Shown here piece by piece: positions 24,465 to 32,776 of a stretch of DNA of 37,670 nucleotides. The stretch covers positions 1 to 37,670 of the forward strand of contig CAYSSG010000019.1 of the NCBI GenBank assembly GCA_964433635.1. Direction: 5' to 3'. Below the pieces are notes generated by a model. The model ran no database searches and had not been told where the DNA came from. It was given only the letters and a program-made list of their open reading frames with translations. Each line of letters opens with the position of its first letter. Positions within the stretch are counted from its first letter, which is position 1. The stretch comes from CAYSSG01 sp964433635 (lineage in GTDB: Bacteria; Atribacterota; Phoenicimicrobiia; Phoenicimicrobiales; Stramentimicrobiaceae). The translations under genes and the position numbers were made by a program.

Positions 24465-25228
24465 TAGTTATCCATGACCTCCTTGGCATACTTTTTACCC
24501 AGGTAAGCTTCAATTACAGCAGGGTTGTCACACACTTCCTGAGGTGAACCTGCACATATTTTCTCCCCGTGATGCAAAACAATTATCCGGTCAGAGATTC
24601 CCATTACTGCCTTCATTATATGCTCAATATAGACAATAGTTAATTGTTTGTCTTCTCTTATTTTTTTAACCATTTCCATTGATTCTTCTACCTCAGAAGG
24701 ATTAAGCCCGGCCATAACCTCGTCTAGGAAAACCACTTCCGGATCCATAGCCAAAACCCGGGCAAATTCCATTCTTTTTAAATCAGGCAGAGTGATATCA
24801 CTTACCTTAAATTCCTTCTTTTTATCCAGCCCCACTAATTTCATAATCTCGCGGGCATTTTTTCTGGCATGATTTAAATCATTATCCCTGCTGCTGCGGC
24901 CAAAAAGAGATCCGACCAATACGTTTTCTTCAACGGTCATACCCTGTAATGGTTTTACTACCTGATATGTCCTGGTTAAACCAATACGGGCAATCTGAAA
25001 TGGCTGCATATTACTAATATTGATCCCTTTGAAATAGACTTCTCCTTCTGTTTTTCTTAGATCACCGGTAACCAGATTAGTAATTGTGGTTTTTCCTGCA
25101 CCATTCGGACCAATCAATCCGAGAATTTCTCCTTTTCTAGCCTGAAAGGAAACTTTATCTACAGCTTTTAAAGCGCCAAAATGCTTGCTTATTGATTTTA
25201 TATCTAAAATAACATCATTATCAGCCAT
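24464..25228 (-). CDS. livG: Liv-type ABC transporter ATPase, LivG (system 1)
   Basis: 254 residues with Walker A GPNGAGKTT, Walker B EVVFLDEVMAGLNPSE and switch His in YIEHIMKAV. The usual LSGGQ signature is replaced by ITLPDLKRMEFARVLA, a variant seen in a LivG subfamily and shared with system 2 in this window. It overlaps livM by eight bases. It pairs with LivF to energise uptake. Confidence 0.92.
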   Translation of the reverse strand: MADNDVILDIKSISKHFGALKAVDKVSFQARKGEILGLIGPNGAGKTTITNLVTGDLRKTEGEVYFKGINISNMQPFQIARIGLTRTYQVVKPLQGMTVEENVLVGSLFGRSSRDNDLNHARKNAREIMKLVGLDKKKEFKVSDITLPDLKRMEFARVLAMDPEVVFLDEVMAGLNPSEVEESMEMVKKIREDKQLTIVYIEHIMKAVMGISDRIIVLHHGEKICAGSPQEVCDNPAVIEAYLGKKYAKEVMDN

Positions 25229-26201
25229 TAGTCACCTCCGCCTTTTTGCTCATTGCAATTCTCCTGTTCTTGATTCTATTGGTAATCGTACCGATAACAC
25301 CTCTGGGAACAAAAAATACTATCACTATTGTGGCTATTCCTAAAACTGCTAAATGATATTCCATAAATCCGCTCCAGGCAAACTCTGATACTGACTCGAT
25401 AATAAAAGCGCCAACTATGGGACCCAGTATAGTTCCTGCTCCTCCGATAAGCATCATTATTATGGAATTAGTTACAAACATCAGATCAAATACCTCATCT
25501 GGAGAAATAAAGGACATCCAGTACCCATACAAACCTCCGGCAATACTGGTGAATAATGCACTGATAGCCCAGGCAGATACTTTGGTATAAGTTGTATTTA
25601 TTCCCATAGAATTAGCTGCCTCTTCATTGGCTTTAATACTCCTTATACCATATCCAAATTTTGAGTTAATAATAAAATACATACCTAAAGCCGTTATAAT
25701 CATAAGACCAAGGAAGGCCAGATAAAAATAGTTATACACCTGACCTGGTGGAAGCAATATTATCGGATACGTAGTCCCCATTGCTCCTCCGGTAATCCCA
25801 GTAGCGTTCTGTGCAACAGACATAATTGCTCCGTTCATACCAATAGTAGCAATTGCAAAATAATGACCCCTTAACCTAAGAACCGGAAAACCTAAGACAA
25901 TGCTTACTACTATCGCAGACAAAGAAGCCAGTGGTATTGCTACAATAAAAGGTAGTCCCCTTCCCATCAGGATAGCAGTCATATAGGCACCTATTCCAAA
26001 AAACATGACATGACCAAATGGCAGGTAACCCATATAACCGGACATCAAGTTAATACACTGGGCAATAGTTGCATACATGAAAATTGCTGTAAATATACGG
26101 ACATAATATCCGGAAACAAAATTAGGCAAAAAGACAAATACCACAATTGCAGCAATAATCCATATTATATTTATATTAAATTTTTTATCATTTTGTGCCA
26201 T
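25221..26201 (-). CDS. livM: Liv-type ABC transporter permease, LivM (system 1)
   Basis: 326 residues with about nine to ten membrane helices and the LivM segments YMGYLPFGHVMFFGIGAYMTA, RLRGHYFAIATIGM, SIKANEEAANSMGINTTYTK (the EAA-like loop contacting the ATPase) and MLIGGAGTILGPIVGAF. I use ATG 26201; a GTG one codon earlier is also in frame. It lies between livH and livG in one operon. Confidence 0.92.
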   Translation of the reverse strand: MAQNDKKFNINIIWIIAAIVVFVFLPNFVSGYYVRIFTAIFMYATIAQCINLMSGYMGYLPFGHVMFFGIGAYMTAILMGRGLPFIVAIPLASLSAIVVSIVLGFPVLRLRGHYFAIATIGMNGAIMSVAQNATGITGGAMGTTYPIILLPPGQVYNYFYLAFLGLMIITALGMYFIINSKFGYGIRSIKANEEAANSMGINTTYTKVSAWAISALFTSIAGGLYGYWMSFISPDEVFDLMFVTNSIIMMLIGGAGTILGPIVGAFIIESVSEFAWSGFMEYHLAVLGIATIVIVFFVPRGVIGTITNRIKNRRIAMSKKAEVTNG

Positions 26202-26255
26202 CACTTAATTTTCACTCCCTCTCTTAAAAAATAATACCATATTTGTGAATAATGA

Positions 26256-27119
26256 CTAACCAAAAAATTTCTTGCCTATTAATCCATGTGGCCTGAAAAG
26301 TAAAATTAATACCATAATAACTAGGCCAATGGCTTCCTGCCATTGAGAACCCAAAAAGGTAGAGCCGGATATTTCGGCAAATCCCAACAGCATTCCTCCT
26401 GCTGCAGCTCCCCAGATATTTCCTAATCCTCCTAAAATTGCAATAATAAAAACCTTTCCAATTATTACATCCATAACATGAGGGGAGAAACTATAAATAC
26501 TAGCCCAGAGCGATCCGGTAACACCTGCCAGGGCAGTTCCCAGAGCAAAATTTATCAAATACATTCTCTGGTCATCAATACCAACTGCCATAGCACCTTC
26601 TTTGTCTAAGGCAACAGCTTGTATCCCCTTTCCTATTTTAGTATTCATCATAAATTGATAAGTAAGATAAATAATCGTTCCAGCTAAGAGGAAAGTTAAA
26701 AATTTTGTTAGAGGGACAAAAGTGTCTAAAAACGGAAAATTACTGCCGGCATAACTTAACCTGATAGTACGATAGTCAGCAGACCAGACAAGAAGTATTA
26801 TATTTTCTACTATCAGCCTGATGGCAAAGGTAATAATAAGGGTAAAAACAATTCCCCCTTTAATAGAAGGCTGCAGTGCGAATTTATAAATGAATGCACC
26901 TAACAAAAATAATAAAAATCCTGAAAAAAACATGCTGATAAAGGGATCAATATTGAACATATTAAAAATGATTAAAGACAGATAAGAGCCTAAAACTACC
27001 ATAGCTCCGTAAGAAAGATTGATGATTCCACTAATTCCCCACTGTAATGAAAAGCCAATTCCCATTAACGCATATAATCCTCCTAACAGGATGGCATTGA
27101 TTAACATCTGCAAGCTCAT
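26256..27119 (-). CDS. livH: Liv-type ABC transporter permease, LivH (system 1)
   Basis: 287 residues, highly hydrophobic, with the LivH hallmarks GGLYALMGIGFSLQWGISGIINLSYGAMVVLGSY at the start, ALDKEGAMAVGIDDQRMYL in the cytoplasmic loop and IIAILGGLGNIWGAAAGGMLLG near the end. First gene of transporter system 1, 117 bases after pyrD across a very AT-rich spacer with no clear terminator, so readthrough from the pyr genes is possible. The start has AGGAGG. Confidence 0.92.
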   Translation of the reverse strand: MSLQMLINAILLGGLYALMGIGFSLQWGISGIINLSYGAMVVLGSYLSLIIFNMFNIDPFISMFFSGFLLFLLGAFIYKFALQPSIKGGIVFTLIITFAIRLIVENIILLVWSADYRTIRLSYAGSNFPFLDTFVPLTKFLTFLLAGTIIYLTYQFMMNTKIGKGIQAVALDKEGAMAVGIDDQRMYLINFALGTALAGVTGSLWASIYSFSPHVMDVIIGKVFIIAILGGLGNIWGAAAGGMLLGFAEISGSTFLGSQWQEAIGLVIMVLILLFRPHGLIGKKFFG

Positions 27120-27236
27120 AAGTTACTCCTCCTTTAATATTTAGGATATTTAAATTAATTCAACTATTTAAAATATTTTTAAAATTCAATACTTAAAATT
27201 AGTATAAAATATTTAAATATTATTGATATTTAATAT

Positions 27237-28148
27237 TTATACTATGCCAACAATATCCTTTATTGAACTATAATTTTTTCTTATCAGATATTCTTTTATT
27301 CCTTCAATGGCATCAAACATAATCAATGGATTACTGAAGTTGGCAGATCCAATCTGAATGGCACTGGCACCCGCCAGAAACATTTCTAAAGCATCTTCAG
27401 CACATGTTATCCCGCCAACACCAATTATGGGAATTTTTACCACTTTACTGGTTTCCCAAATCATACGAACAACTATTGGCCTGATAGCCGGTCCTGATAA
27501 TCCTCCCACTTTGTTGCCCAGTCCTGGTTTCTGGTTTTCAATATCTATAGCCATTCCTACCAGGGTATTAGCTATGGTTATAATATCTGCTCCCGCCTGC
27601 TCTGCGGCTAAGGCCATTTCAGTTATATCTGATACATTAGGTGACAATTTAGCTATTAGCACCTTTTGAGTACTCTTCTTAATGTTGTTTATCAGCTCAG
27701 CCATCACTACCTTATTTATACCAAAATGCAGTCCATCATTAAGATTAGGACAAGATAGGTTTATCTCCAATGCAGAAATAGCTTCAATCTGATCAAGTTT
27801 GCCTGCCAGTTTACAAAAATCTTCATTAGAATTTCCAACTATGCTGACAATTATTGTGTCATTTGCCTCTTTTAACAGAGGTAATTCTTTTTCTTTAAAT
27901 TCCTCAAATCCTTTGGAAGGTATTCCTACTGCATTAAGCATCCCACAATCAGTTTCCCATATTCGCGGTCCAGGATTGCCTGTCCTTTTTTCCAATGAGA
28001 TGCTTTTGGTAACAATAGCTCCCAGATTGTTAAGCTGTCTTTTGTTTAAAATAGTATCTCTAACATCAAAAGTCCCTGATGCAGGCATTACCGGATTTTT
28101 TAAGAAGAGAGAGTTTAATTTTATCTTTAAATCAGTTCCTTTATTCAT
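27237..28148 (-). CDS. pyrD: Dihydroorotate dehydrogenase class 1B, catalytic subunit
   Basis: FMN enzyme interconverting dihydroorotate and orotate. 303 residues with PVMPASGTFD (20-28), VTKSISL (Lys48), GNPGPR and the class 1 catalytic cysteine Cys133 in NLSCPN (130-135), followed by NTLVGMAID and GVGGI. The class 1B form works with PyrK and NAD, so it can run reductively as an orotate reductase, as known for the orotate fermenter Clostridium oroticum. Its start overlaps the pyrK stop by eight bases. With pyrB and carbamate kinase upstream and no other biosynthetic pyr gene in the window, a degradative direction is plausible, not proven. Confidence 0.93.
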   Translation of the reverse strand: MNKGTDLKIKLNSLFLKNPVMPASGTFDVRDTILNKRQLNNLGAIVTKSISLEKRTGNPGPRIWETDCGMLNAVGIPSKGFEEFKEKELPLLKEANDTIIVSIVGNSNEDFCKLAGKLDQIEAISALEINLSCPNLNDGLHFGINKVVMAELINNIKKSTQKVLIAKLSPNVSDITEMALAAEQAGADIITIANTLVGMAIDIENQKPGLGNKVGGLSGPAIRPIVVRMIWETSKVVKIPIIGVGGITCAEDALEMFLAGASAIQIGSANFSNPLIMFDAIEGIKEYLIRKNYSSIKDIVGIV

Positions 28149-28944
28149 CCAGTACTACCTCTTCTAAAGGAAATACAGGGCCCTCTTTACATACCCTCTG
28201 ATAACCATGCTTAGTCTGAATAACACATCCCTTACAAGAACCTATCCCGCATCCCATCCGTTCTTCTAAACTGATATAGGCATGAAAATGATACTTTTTC
28301 TGCAATTCTCTTATATGTCTGGCTAGTCTTTTCGAGCCACAGGTATATACAGCATCGATAACATCAGGATTTTTACCCAGCAAATCTTCTAAAAATATAG
28401 TTACATTACCTGGTAATCCTTTTGAACCATCATCGGTAGCATAGAAAGTATTTACAGACAGAGATTCCATAATATCATTGCCTAACAGTAATTCATTTTT
28501 GCTGGCTGACAAAAAGCTGTAAATACCTTTGTTTTCTTTTCTACCCTGCCTTACCAAAGGCAGCATAGGCACAATCCCAATTCCCCGAGCTACCACAGCC
28601 ATATTTTTTACTTTTTCAGGAATAAGAAAACCATTGCCCAAGGGGCCAATTAATTCAATATACTCACCGGGTTTTGATTCAGCCATTAAAGCCGTTCCCT
28701 TTCCTACTTTCTTGTATAAAAGGGAAATGCTATCTTTATCCGGATCGATTTCGTAAAAACTAAAAGGCCTCTTTAATAGCAATTCTTTCATCTTCCACTT
28801 AGATAACATAACAAATTGTCCTGGCTGTGCTATTTCGGCAATTTGTGGTGCGTTGATAACAATTTTATAATATTCGTTCTTTAAATGTTGATTCTCTGTT
28901 ATGATGCCTTTGGTAAATGCCGGGACATTTTTTTTTAATATCAT
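28141..28944 (-). CDS. pyrK: Dihydroorotate dehydrogenase electron transfer subunit
   Basis: 267-residue FAD/[2Fe-2S] subunit that links PyrD to NAD. The FAD motif RPFSFYEID begins at residue 59, the nucleotide-binding loop RGIGIVPML is at 120-128, and the 2Fe-2S ligands are Cys232, Cys237, Cys240 and Cys252 (GCGIGSCKGC, then RVC). All expected residues are present. It is coupled to pyrD by an eight-base overlap. Confidence 0.93.
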   Translation of the reverse strand: MILKKNVPAFTKGIITENQHLKNEYYKIVINAPQIAEIAQPGQFVMLSKWKMKELLLKRPFSFYEIDPDKDSISLLYKKVGKGTALMAESKPGEYIELIGPLGNGFLIPEKVKNMAVVARGIGIVPMLPLVRQGRKENKGIYSFLSASKNELLLGNDIMESLSVNTFYATDDGSKGLPGNVTIFLEDLLGKNPDVIDAVYTCGSKRLARHIRELQKKYHFHAYISLEERMGCGIGSCKGCVIQTKHGYQRVCKEGPVFPLEEVVLDE

Positions 28945-28989
28945 TTACTGCTTCCCCAGTTTTGACTTAAATTAACCTTTCTTTTCCTG

Positions 28990-29913
28990 TTAAATGCTTC
29001 CGCTTACTAATGCTAATAAAGCCATACGAATATACATTCCATTATGTGCCTGTCTGAAATAGGCAGCTCCTTCATAACCATCAACATCAGTAGATATCTC
29101 GCCTACTCTTGGTAAGGGATGAAGAACCGTAATTCCCTTTTTGGCTTTATTAATAGTATCTCGGTCTATAATGTAGGATCCTTTAAGTTTTTCATATTCT
29201 TGCGGATCTTCAAATCTTTCTCTTTGTATACGGGTAACATAGACTATGTCACTTTTAGCCAAAGCTTCGTGAACATCTTCCATCTCTTCAATTTCTGCAC
29301 CGCGGCTGCGAAAATCGTTTGTCAATTCTTCAGGCATACGTAAAGCCTTAGGTGACACAAAAATCATCTTATTGCCATAAAGGGTCATAAAATAACCCAG
29401 GGAATGAACGGTTCTTCCATATTTTAAATCACCTAAAAAGGTTACTGTCTGTCCTCCCAGAGCACCTTTTTCCTGACGGATAGTAAAAATATCCAAAAGA
29501 GCTTGAGTAGGATGCTGATTACTCCCGTCACCGGCATTGATAAAGGGATGGACAGCATGGTCTGCAGCAATTTGGGCAGAGCCGTTCTCAGGATGACGCA
29601 TAACAATAACATCAACATAACCATCTACTGTTCTAATCGTATCTGGTAATGATTCCCCTTTTGCTGTAGAAGAACTTGCTGCTCCAGAAACACTGATAAC
29701 CCGAGCTCCTAATCTATTGGCAGCTGATTCAAAAGAAAGGCGCGTTCTAGTACTGGGTTCAAAAAAAAGGCAGGCAACAATTTTCCCTTCCATATCCTTT
29801 ATGACTTCATTCTTCTTAACTCTGTGCTCGTAATTTGCAGCGGTATTCATAATCAGATTAAGCTCTTGGGTTGAGAATTGAGCAGTGTTTAAAATATCTT
29901 TTCCTTTTAACAT
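28990..29913 (-). CDS. pyrB: Aspartate carbamoyltransferase, catalytic chain
   Basis: Exchanges carbamoyl phosphate plus aspartate with N-carbamoyl-aspartate plus phosphate. 307 residues with the carbamoyl phosphate loop STRTR (54-58), the SSTAKGES loop with Lys85, GDGSNQHPTQALLD (128-141), and the aspartate-binding residues Arg167 (GDLKYGRT), Arg228 and Gln230 (VTRIQRERF), plus HPLPR (265-269). These make it a true aspartate enzyme rather than ornithine, oxamate or putrescine transcarbamoylase. No regulatory chain PyrI is present. The gene lies 45 bases after carbamate kinase, which would consume carbamoyl phosphate and pull the reaction in the degradative direction; the equilibrium strongly favours synthesis, so this role is an inference from context. 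Confidence 0.94.
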   Translation of the reverse strand: MLKGKDILNTAQFSTQELNLIMNTAANYEHRVKKNEVIKDMEGKIVACLFFEPSTRTRLSFESAANRLGARVISVSGAASSSTAKGESLPDTIRTVDGYVDVIVMRHPENGSAQIAADHAVHPFINAGDGSNQHPTQALLDIFTIRQEKGALGGQTVTFLGDLKYGRTVHSLGYFMTLYGNKMIFVSPKALRMPEELTNDFRSRGAEIEEMEDVHEALAKSDIVYVTRIQRERFEDPQEYEKLKGSYIIDRDTINKAKKGITVLHPLPRVGEISTDVDGYEGAAYFRQAHNGMYIRMALLALVSGSI

Positions 29914-29958
29914 TTATTCAAACTCCTTTGTATATTATTAATTTTGATTTACTATTAT

Positions 29959-30927
29959 TTATTTCTCAATAATAGTACCAGTTTCACCTCTGTAAGCTTC
30001 CATAACTTTATCCAATGAGGAAATAATTGCTTTCTTTCCGCCATTTTCCAGAAATCTTAGACACGCTTTCACTTTCGGTCCCATACTTCCTGCTAGGAAT
30101 TGTCCTTCTTCAAAATATCTTTTTGCTTCCTCATAGGTTATTTTACCTAATCCTCTTTCATTTGCTTTACCAAAATTTATCTTCGCTTTTTCCACATCAG
30201 TAAGCACAAATAAAATATTGGCTTTGATAATCTCAGCCAGCCTTTCTCCAGCCAGATCTTTATCAATAACCGCTTCAACACCCTTTAATTTTCCATTGGC
30301 ATCTCTTAATACCGGTATACCACCTCCGCCAGAAGCGATTACAATAACTCCGGCATCAACCAGTTTTTTAATAACATCTCCCTCTATATTAGCAATAGGG
30401 TCAGGAGAAGGAACTACTCTCCTCCAACAACGTTCACCATTGGGCTTAACTTTTTTAATAATATAATCAGGCTGATTCCTATTTAGTTCTTGTGCTTCTT
30501 CTTCAGTTAAAAAATTACCTACCGGTTTGGAGGCATTTTCTCCTTCAAATTCCGGATCATCTCGATCCACCAGTACTTGATTCAGCAAAGTACAAACAGA
30601 TTTTTTTATCTTCTTTTCTTTTAAATGATTAACCAGAGTCTGTTGTAACATATATCCTATTTGACCCTGGGTCATGGCACCGACCACATCCATAGGGTGA
30701 GCAGGCACTATGTCCTCAGCAGCTTTCTGTTGCACCATAAGATTCCCTACTTGTGGTCCATTTCCGTGAGTAATTACTAAGCGGTCTTCTGGTGCAAGAT
30801 TCTGAATAATATTAGCAATATATTGGGTAGTTTTCCAGCAGTTTTTGAATTGCTCTTCTGAAGATCCTTTTTCATTTGCCTGTTTGATGGCATTACCCCC
30901 CAATGCAATTAGTACAACATTTGCCAT
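29959..30927 (-). CDS. arcC: Carbamate kinase
   Basis: Makes ATP from ADP and carbamoyl phosphate, releasing carbamate that decays to ammonia and CO2. 322 residues, normal length, with ALGGNAI (8-14), THGNGPQVGNL (about 53-63), ASGGGGIPV in the middle and GSMGPKV near the end. It is the energy-conserving step in arginine, allantoin and ureide fermentations. Here it sits between iclR and pyrB rather than with arginine deiminase genes, tying it to carbamoyl phosphate from the transcarbamoylase. AAGGAG precedes the ATG. Confidence 0.95.
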   Translation of the reverse strand: MANVVLIALGGNAIKQANEKGSSEEQFKNCWKTTQYIANIIQNLAPEDRLVITHGNGPQVGNLMVQQKAAEDIVPAHPMDVVGAMTQGQIGYMLQQTLVNHLKEKKIKKSVCTLLNQVLVDRDDPEFEGENASKPVGNFLTEEEAQELNRNQPDYIIKKVKPNGERCWRRVVPSPDPIANIEGDVIKKLVDAGVIVIASGGGGIPVLRDANGKLKGVEAVIDKDLAGERLAEIIKANILFVLTDVEKAKINFGKANERGLGKITYEEAKRYFEEGQFLAGSMGPKVKACLRFLENGGKKAIISSLDKVMEAYRGETGTIIEK

Positions 30928-31002
30928 TTTTCATCTAATCTCCTTACTTTTTAATAAATTGTATTGATAATTACCAAATTTACTTGATATATAGATCTAA
31001 GC

Positions 31003-31761
31003 TTACTTGTTATATCCTATCATCTGGGAAATTTCATTTGCCGCATTTACAACGGTTTTGACTAATTGATCAAATACTGCTGATGTAATTCTATTGACCA
31101 ATCCGGTAACTGTGATACTAGCTACCGTTTTCCCATTAAAATTTCTTACAGGAGCTGAGATGGCCCTTATCCCTTCTTCTAACTCTTCATCGCAAACAGC
31201 AAAACCTTTAGATTTAATCTCTTCTAGATGCTCCCGAAGTCTTTCCGGATCGACAATTGTTTTAGAAGTATATCTTTGGAATGAAGTATTTTTTATTAAC
31301 CTATCTATTTCTTCCGAAGATTGATAAGCTAAAAGGATCTTAGCAGCAGCTGCACAGTGAAATGGCATTATTTTACCGATATCCACAAAAAGATGATGCA
31401 TTTGAGGATTTTGAAAAGACCTTGCAGAATCAATACAAATCCCTTTGCCATCTTGCCAGATACATAAAAATGTAGTAAGACCAGTATCCAGGCAGGTTCT
31501 TTTTAATACTGTTTTGGAATATCTGCGTAAATCAAAAGAATTATAAAATGAATTGGAATATTTAAGAATTTGCACTCCTAATCTATAGCGTGAGGTATCT
31601 CTTTCTTTGCTGACTAAAGAATAGTTTAATAGGATAGATAAAATTCTATGAACAGTACTTTTAGGAATTGATAATTTACCACTTATTTCAGTAATCCCCA
31701 AACTCCTGTCAGCAGCACTAAGGCAATTCAAAATATGAATTGTTTTCTCAACTGAATTCAT
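31003..31761 (-). CDS. IclR-family transcriptional regulator
   Basis: Local regulator of the cluster. The winged HTH covers the first 60 residues (NSVEKTIHILNCL, LGITEISGKLSIPKSTVHRIL), followed by the ligand-binding IclR domain (FVDIGKIMPFHCAAAAKILLA and GFAVCDEELEEGIRAISAPV), where small metabolites bind. I start at ATG 31761 because a perfect TATAAT -10 box ends right before the alternative ATG at 31788, so a transcript from it could not include that codon; 31788 would add nine residues. Family members commonly control use of aromatic acids, glyoxylate or allantoin. It stands between the second transporter and carbamate kinase. Confidence 0.88.
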   Translation of the reverse strand: MNSVEKTIHILNCLSAADRSLGITEISGKLSIPKSTVHRILSILLNYSLVSKERDTSRYRLGVQILKYSNSFYNSFDLRRYSKTVLKRTCLDTGLTTFLCIWQDGKGICIDSARSFQNPQMHHLFVDIGKIMPFHCAAAAKILLAYQSSEEIDRLIKNTSFQRYTSKTIVDPERLREHLEEIKSKGFAVCDEELEEGIRAISAPVRNFNGKTVASITVTGLVNRITSAVFDQLVKTVVNAANEISQMIGYNK

Positions 31762-32065
31762 AACATATTTACTTTCTTTATGTTCCATATTATAGAACGC
31801 TATTCCACATATCAGTTAAATTTTTCTACATCATACCATATAATCAACTGTGGATCAATTATTTATTTCAAAATTTTATGATTTAATAGTTGTATTTAAT
31901 GGATATTTGGAATCTAATTTGATGTAGAATGAATAGTCGTAATAGTCGAAGAGCAGAAAATCTTATAAATTAAGATGAAAATAAATTATTTGATGTACCT
32001 GCCAAAGCAAATAATACATAGCATAGACTTATTTTATTTTCAAAAAATCAAAATAACCTTAATAC
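31762..32065. other. Intergenic region between livF (system 2) and iclR, 304 bases
   Basis: AT-rich, no gene seen. It carries the iclR promoter/operator at its low-coordinate end. Further into it are strings related to the operator (CTATTCCACATATC near 31800 and ATATTTGGAATC near 31910). No clear terminator for livF. Confidence 0.55.
31782..31798 (-). promoter_or_regulatory. iclR promoter -10 box inside a 17-base palindrome
   Basis: On the minus strand GTTCTATAATATGGAAC forms an imperfect palindrome: arms GTTC/GAAC, one mismatched pair, then ATA/TAT around a central base. It contains a perfect TATAAT (31794-31789). A bound repressor would block the promoter, so autoregulation by the IclR protein is likely. 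No good -35 box is seen. Confidence 0.5.
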
Positions 32066-32776
32066 TTATATTCCAAGATAATGTTTCTTTATATGCTCAC
32101 TCTTTAATAATTCCTTACTGTTACCTTCTATAACAATTTTACCATTTTCTAAAACATAAGCCCTTCCTGCTATTTGTAATGCATAATTTATGTTTTGTTC
32201 TATTAACAGAATAGTAAGGCCTTTTTTCTTTAAAATTGATAATTTATAATAAATCTCATCTACCAACTTAGGAGCCAGGCCGAGGGAAGGTTCATCAAGC
32301 ATTATGAATTTAGGCTGACTTGCTAAACCCCTGCCAATAGCAAGCATCTGTTTTTCACCACCACTAAGGGTTTTGGCCAATTGTTTTTCTCGTTTCTTAA
32401 GTATGGGAAATATCTTGTAGATATCTTCTAAAACATCTTTCTGGAAATGCTTTCTATTTTTATAGGTTCCCATGAGCAAATTTTCATAGACAGTCATATT
32501 CATAAATAGTTTTCCACCTTCCTGTACATGTGCAATTCCTAATTGAGAGATTATATGGGGTGGACACTTCACAATATCCTTGCCCTGGAAAATAATATCT
32601 CCAGCTGTAGCAGGGATCAAATTAGAAATCGTTTTTAGTAGTGTAGTTTTCCCAGCGCCATTAGAACCAATAATAGCTACAACTTCATTCTCCTCTACCT
32701 GAAAGCTAATATCTCTTAAAATCGTTATTTTACCATAACCAGAGATTATATCTTTAACCTGTAGAACCTGTTTCAA
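32066..32776 (-). CDS. livF: Liv-type ABC transporter ATPase, LivF (system 2)
   Basis: 236 residues with Walker A GSNGAGKTT, signature LSGGEKQM, Walker B FIMLDEPSLGLAP and the switch IEQNINYAL. Last gene of the second transporter operon, overlapping livG by 23 bases. The family assignment is firm; the substrate is unknown. Confidence 0.92.
   Translation of the reverse strand: MKQVLQVKDIISGYGKITILRDISFQVEENEVVAIIGSNGAGKTTLLKTISNLIPATAGDIIFQGKDIVKCPPHIISQLGIAHVQEGGKLFMNMTVYENLLMGTYKNRKHFQKDVLEDIYKIFPILKKREKQLAKTLSGGEKQMLAIGRGLASQPKFIMLDEPSLGLAPKLVDEIYYKLSILKKKGLTILLIEQNINYALQIAGRAYVLENGKIVIEGNSKELLKSEHIKKHYLGI

Noticed and set aside
13286..30927. Reading the pyrB/pyrD/pyrK/amidohydrolase genes as an ordinary pyrimidine biosynthesis operon
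   Set aside because: Not excluded, but disfavoured: no carA, carB, pyrE, pyrF or pyrI is present, while carbamate kinase, aspartase, malic enzyme, importers and an IclR regulator are.
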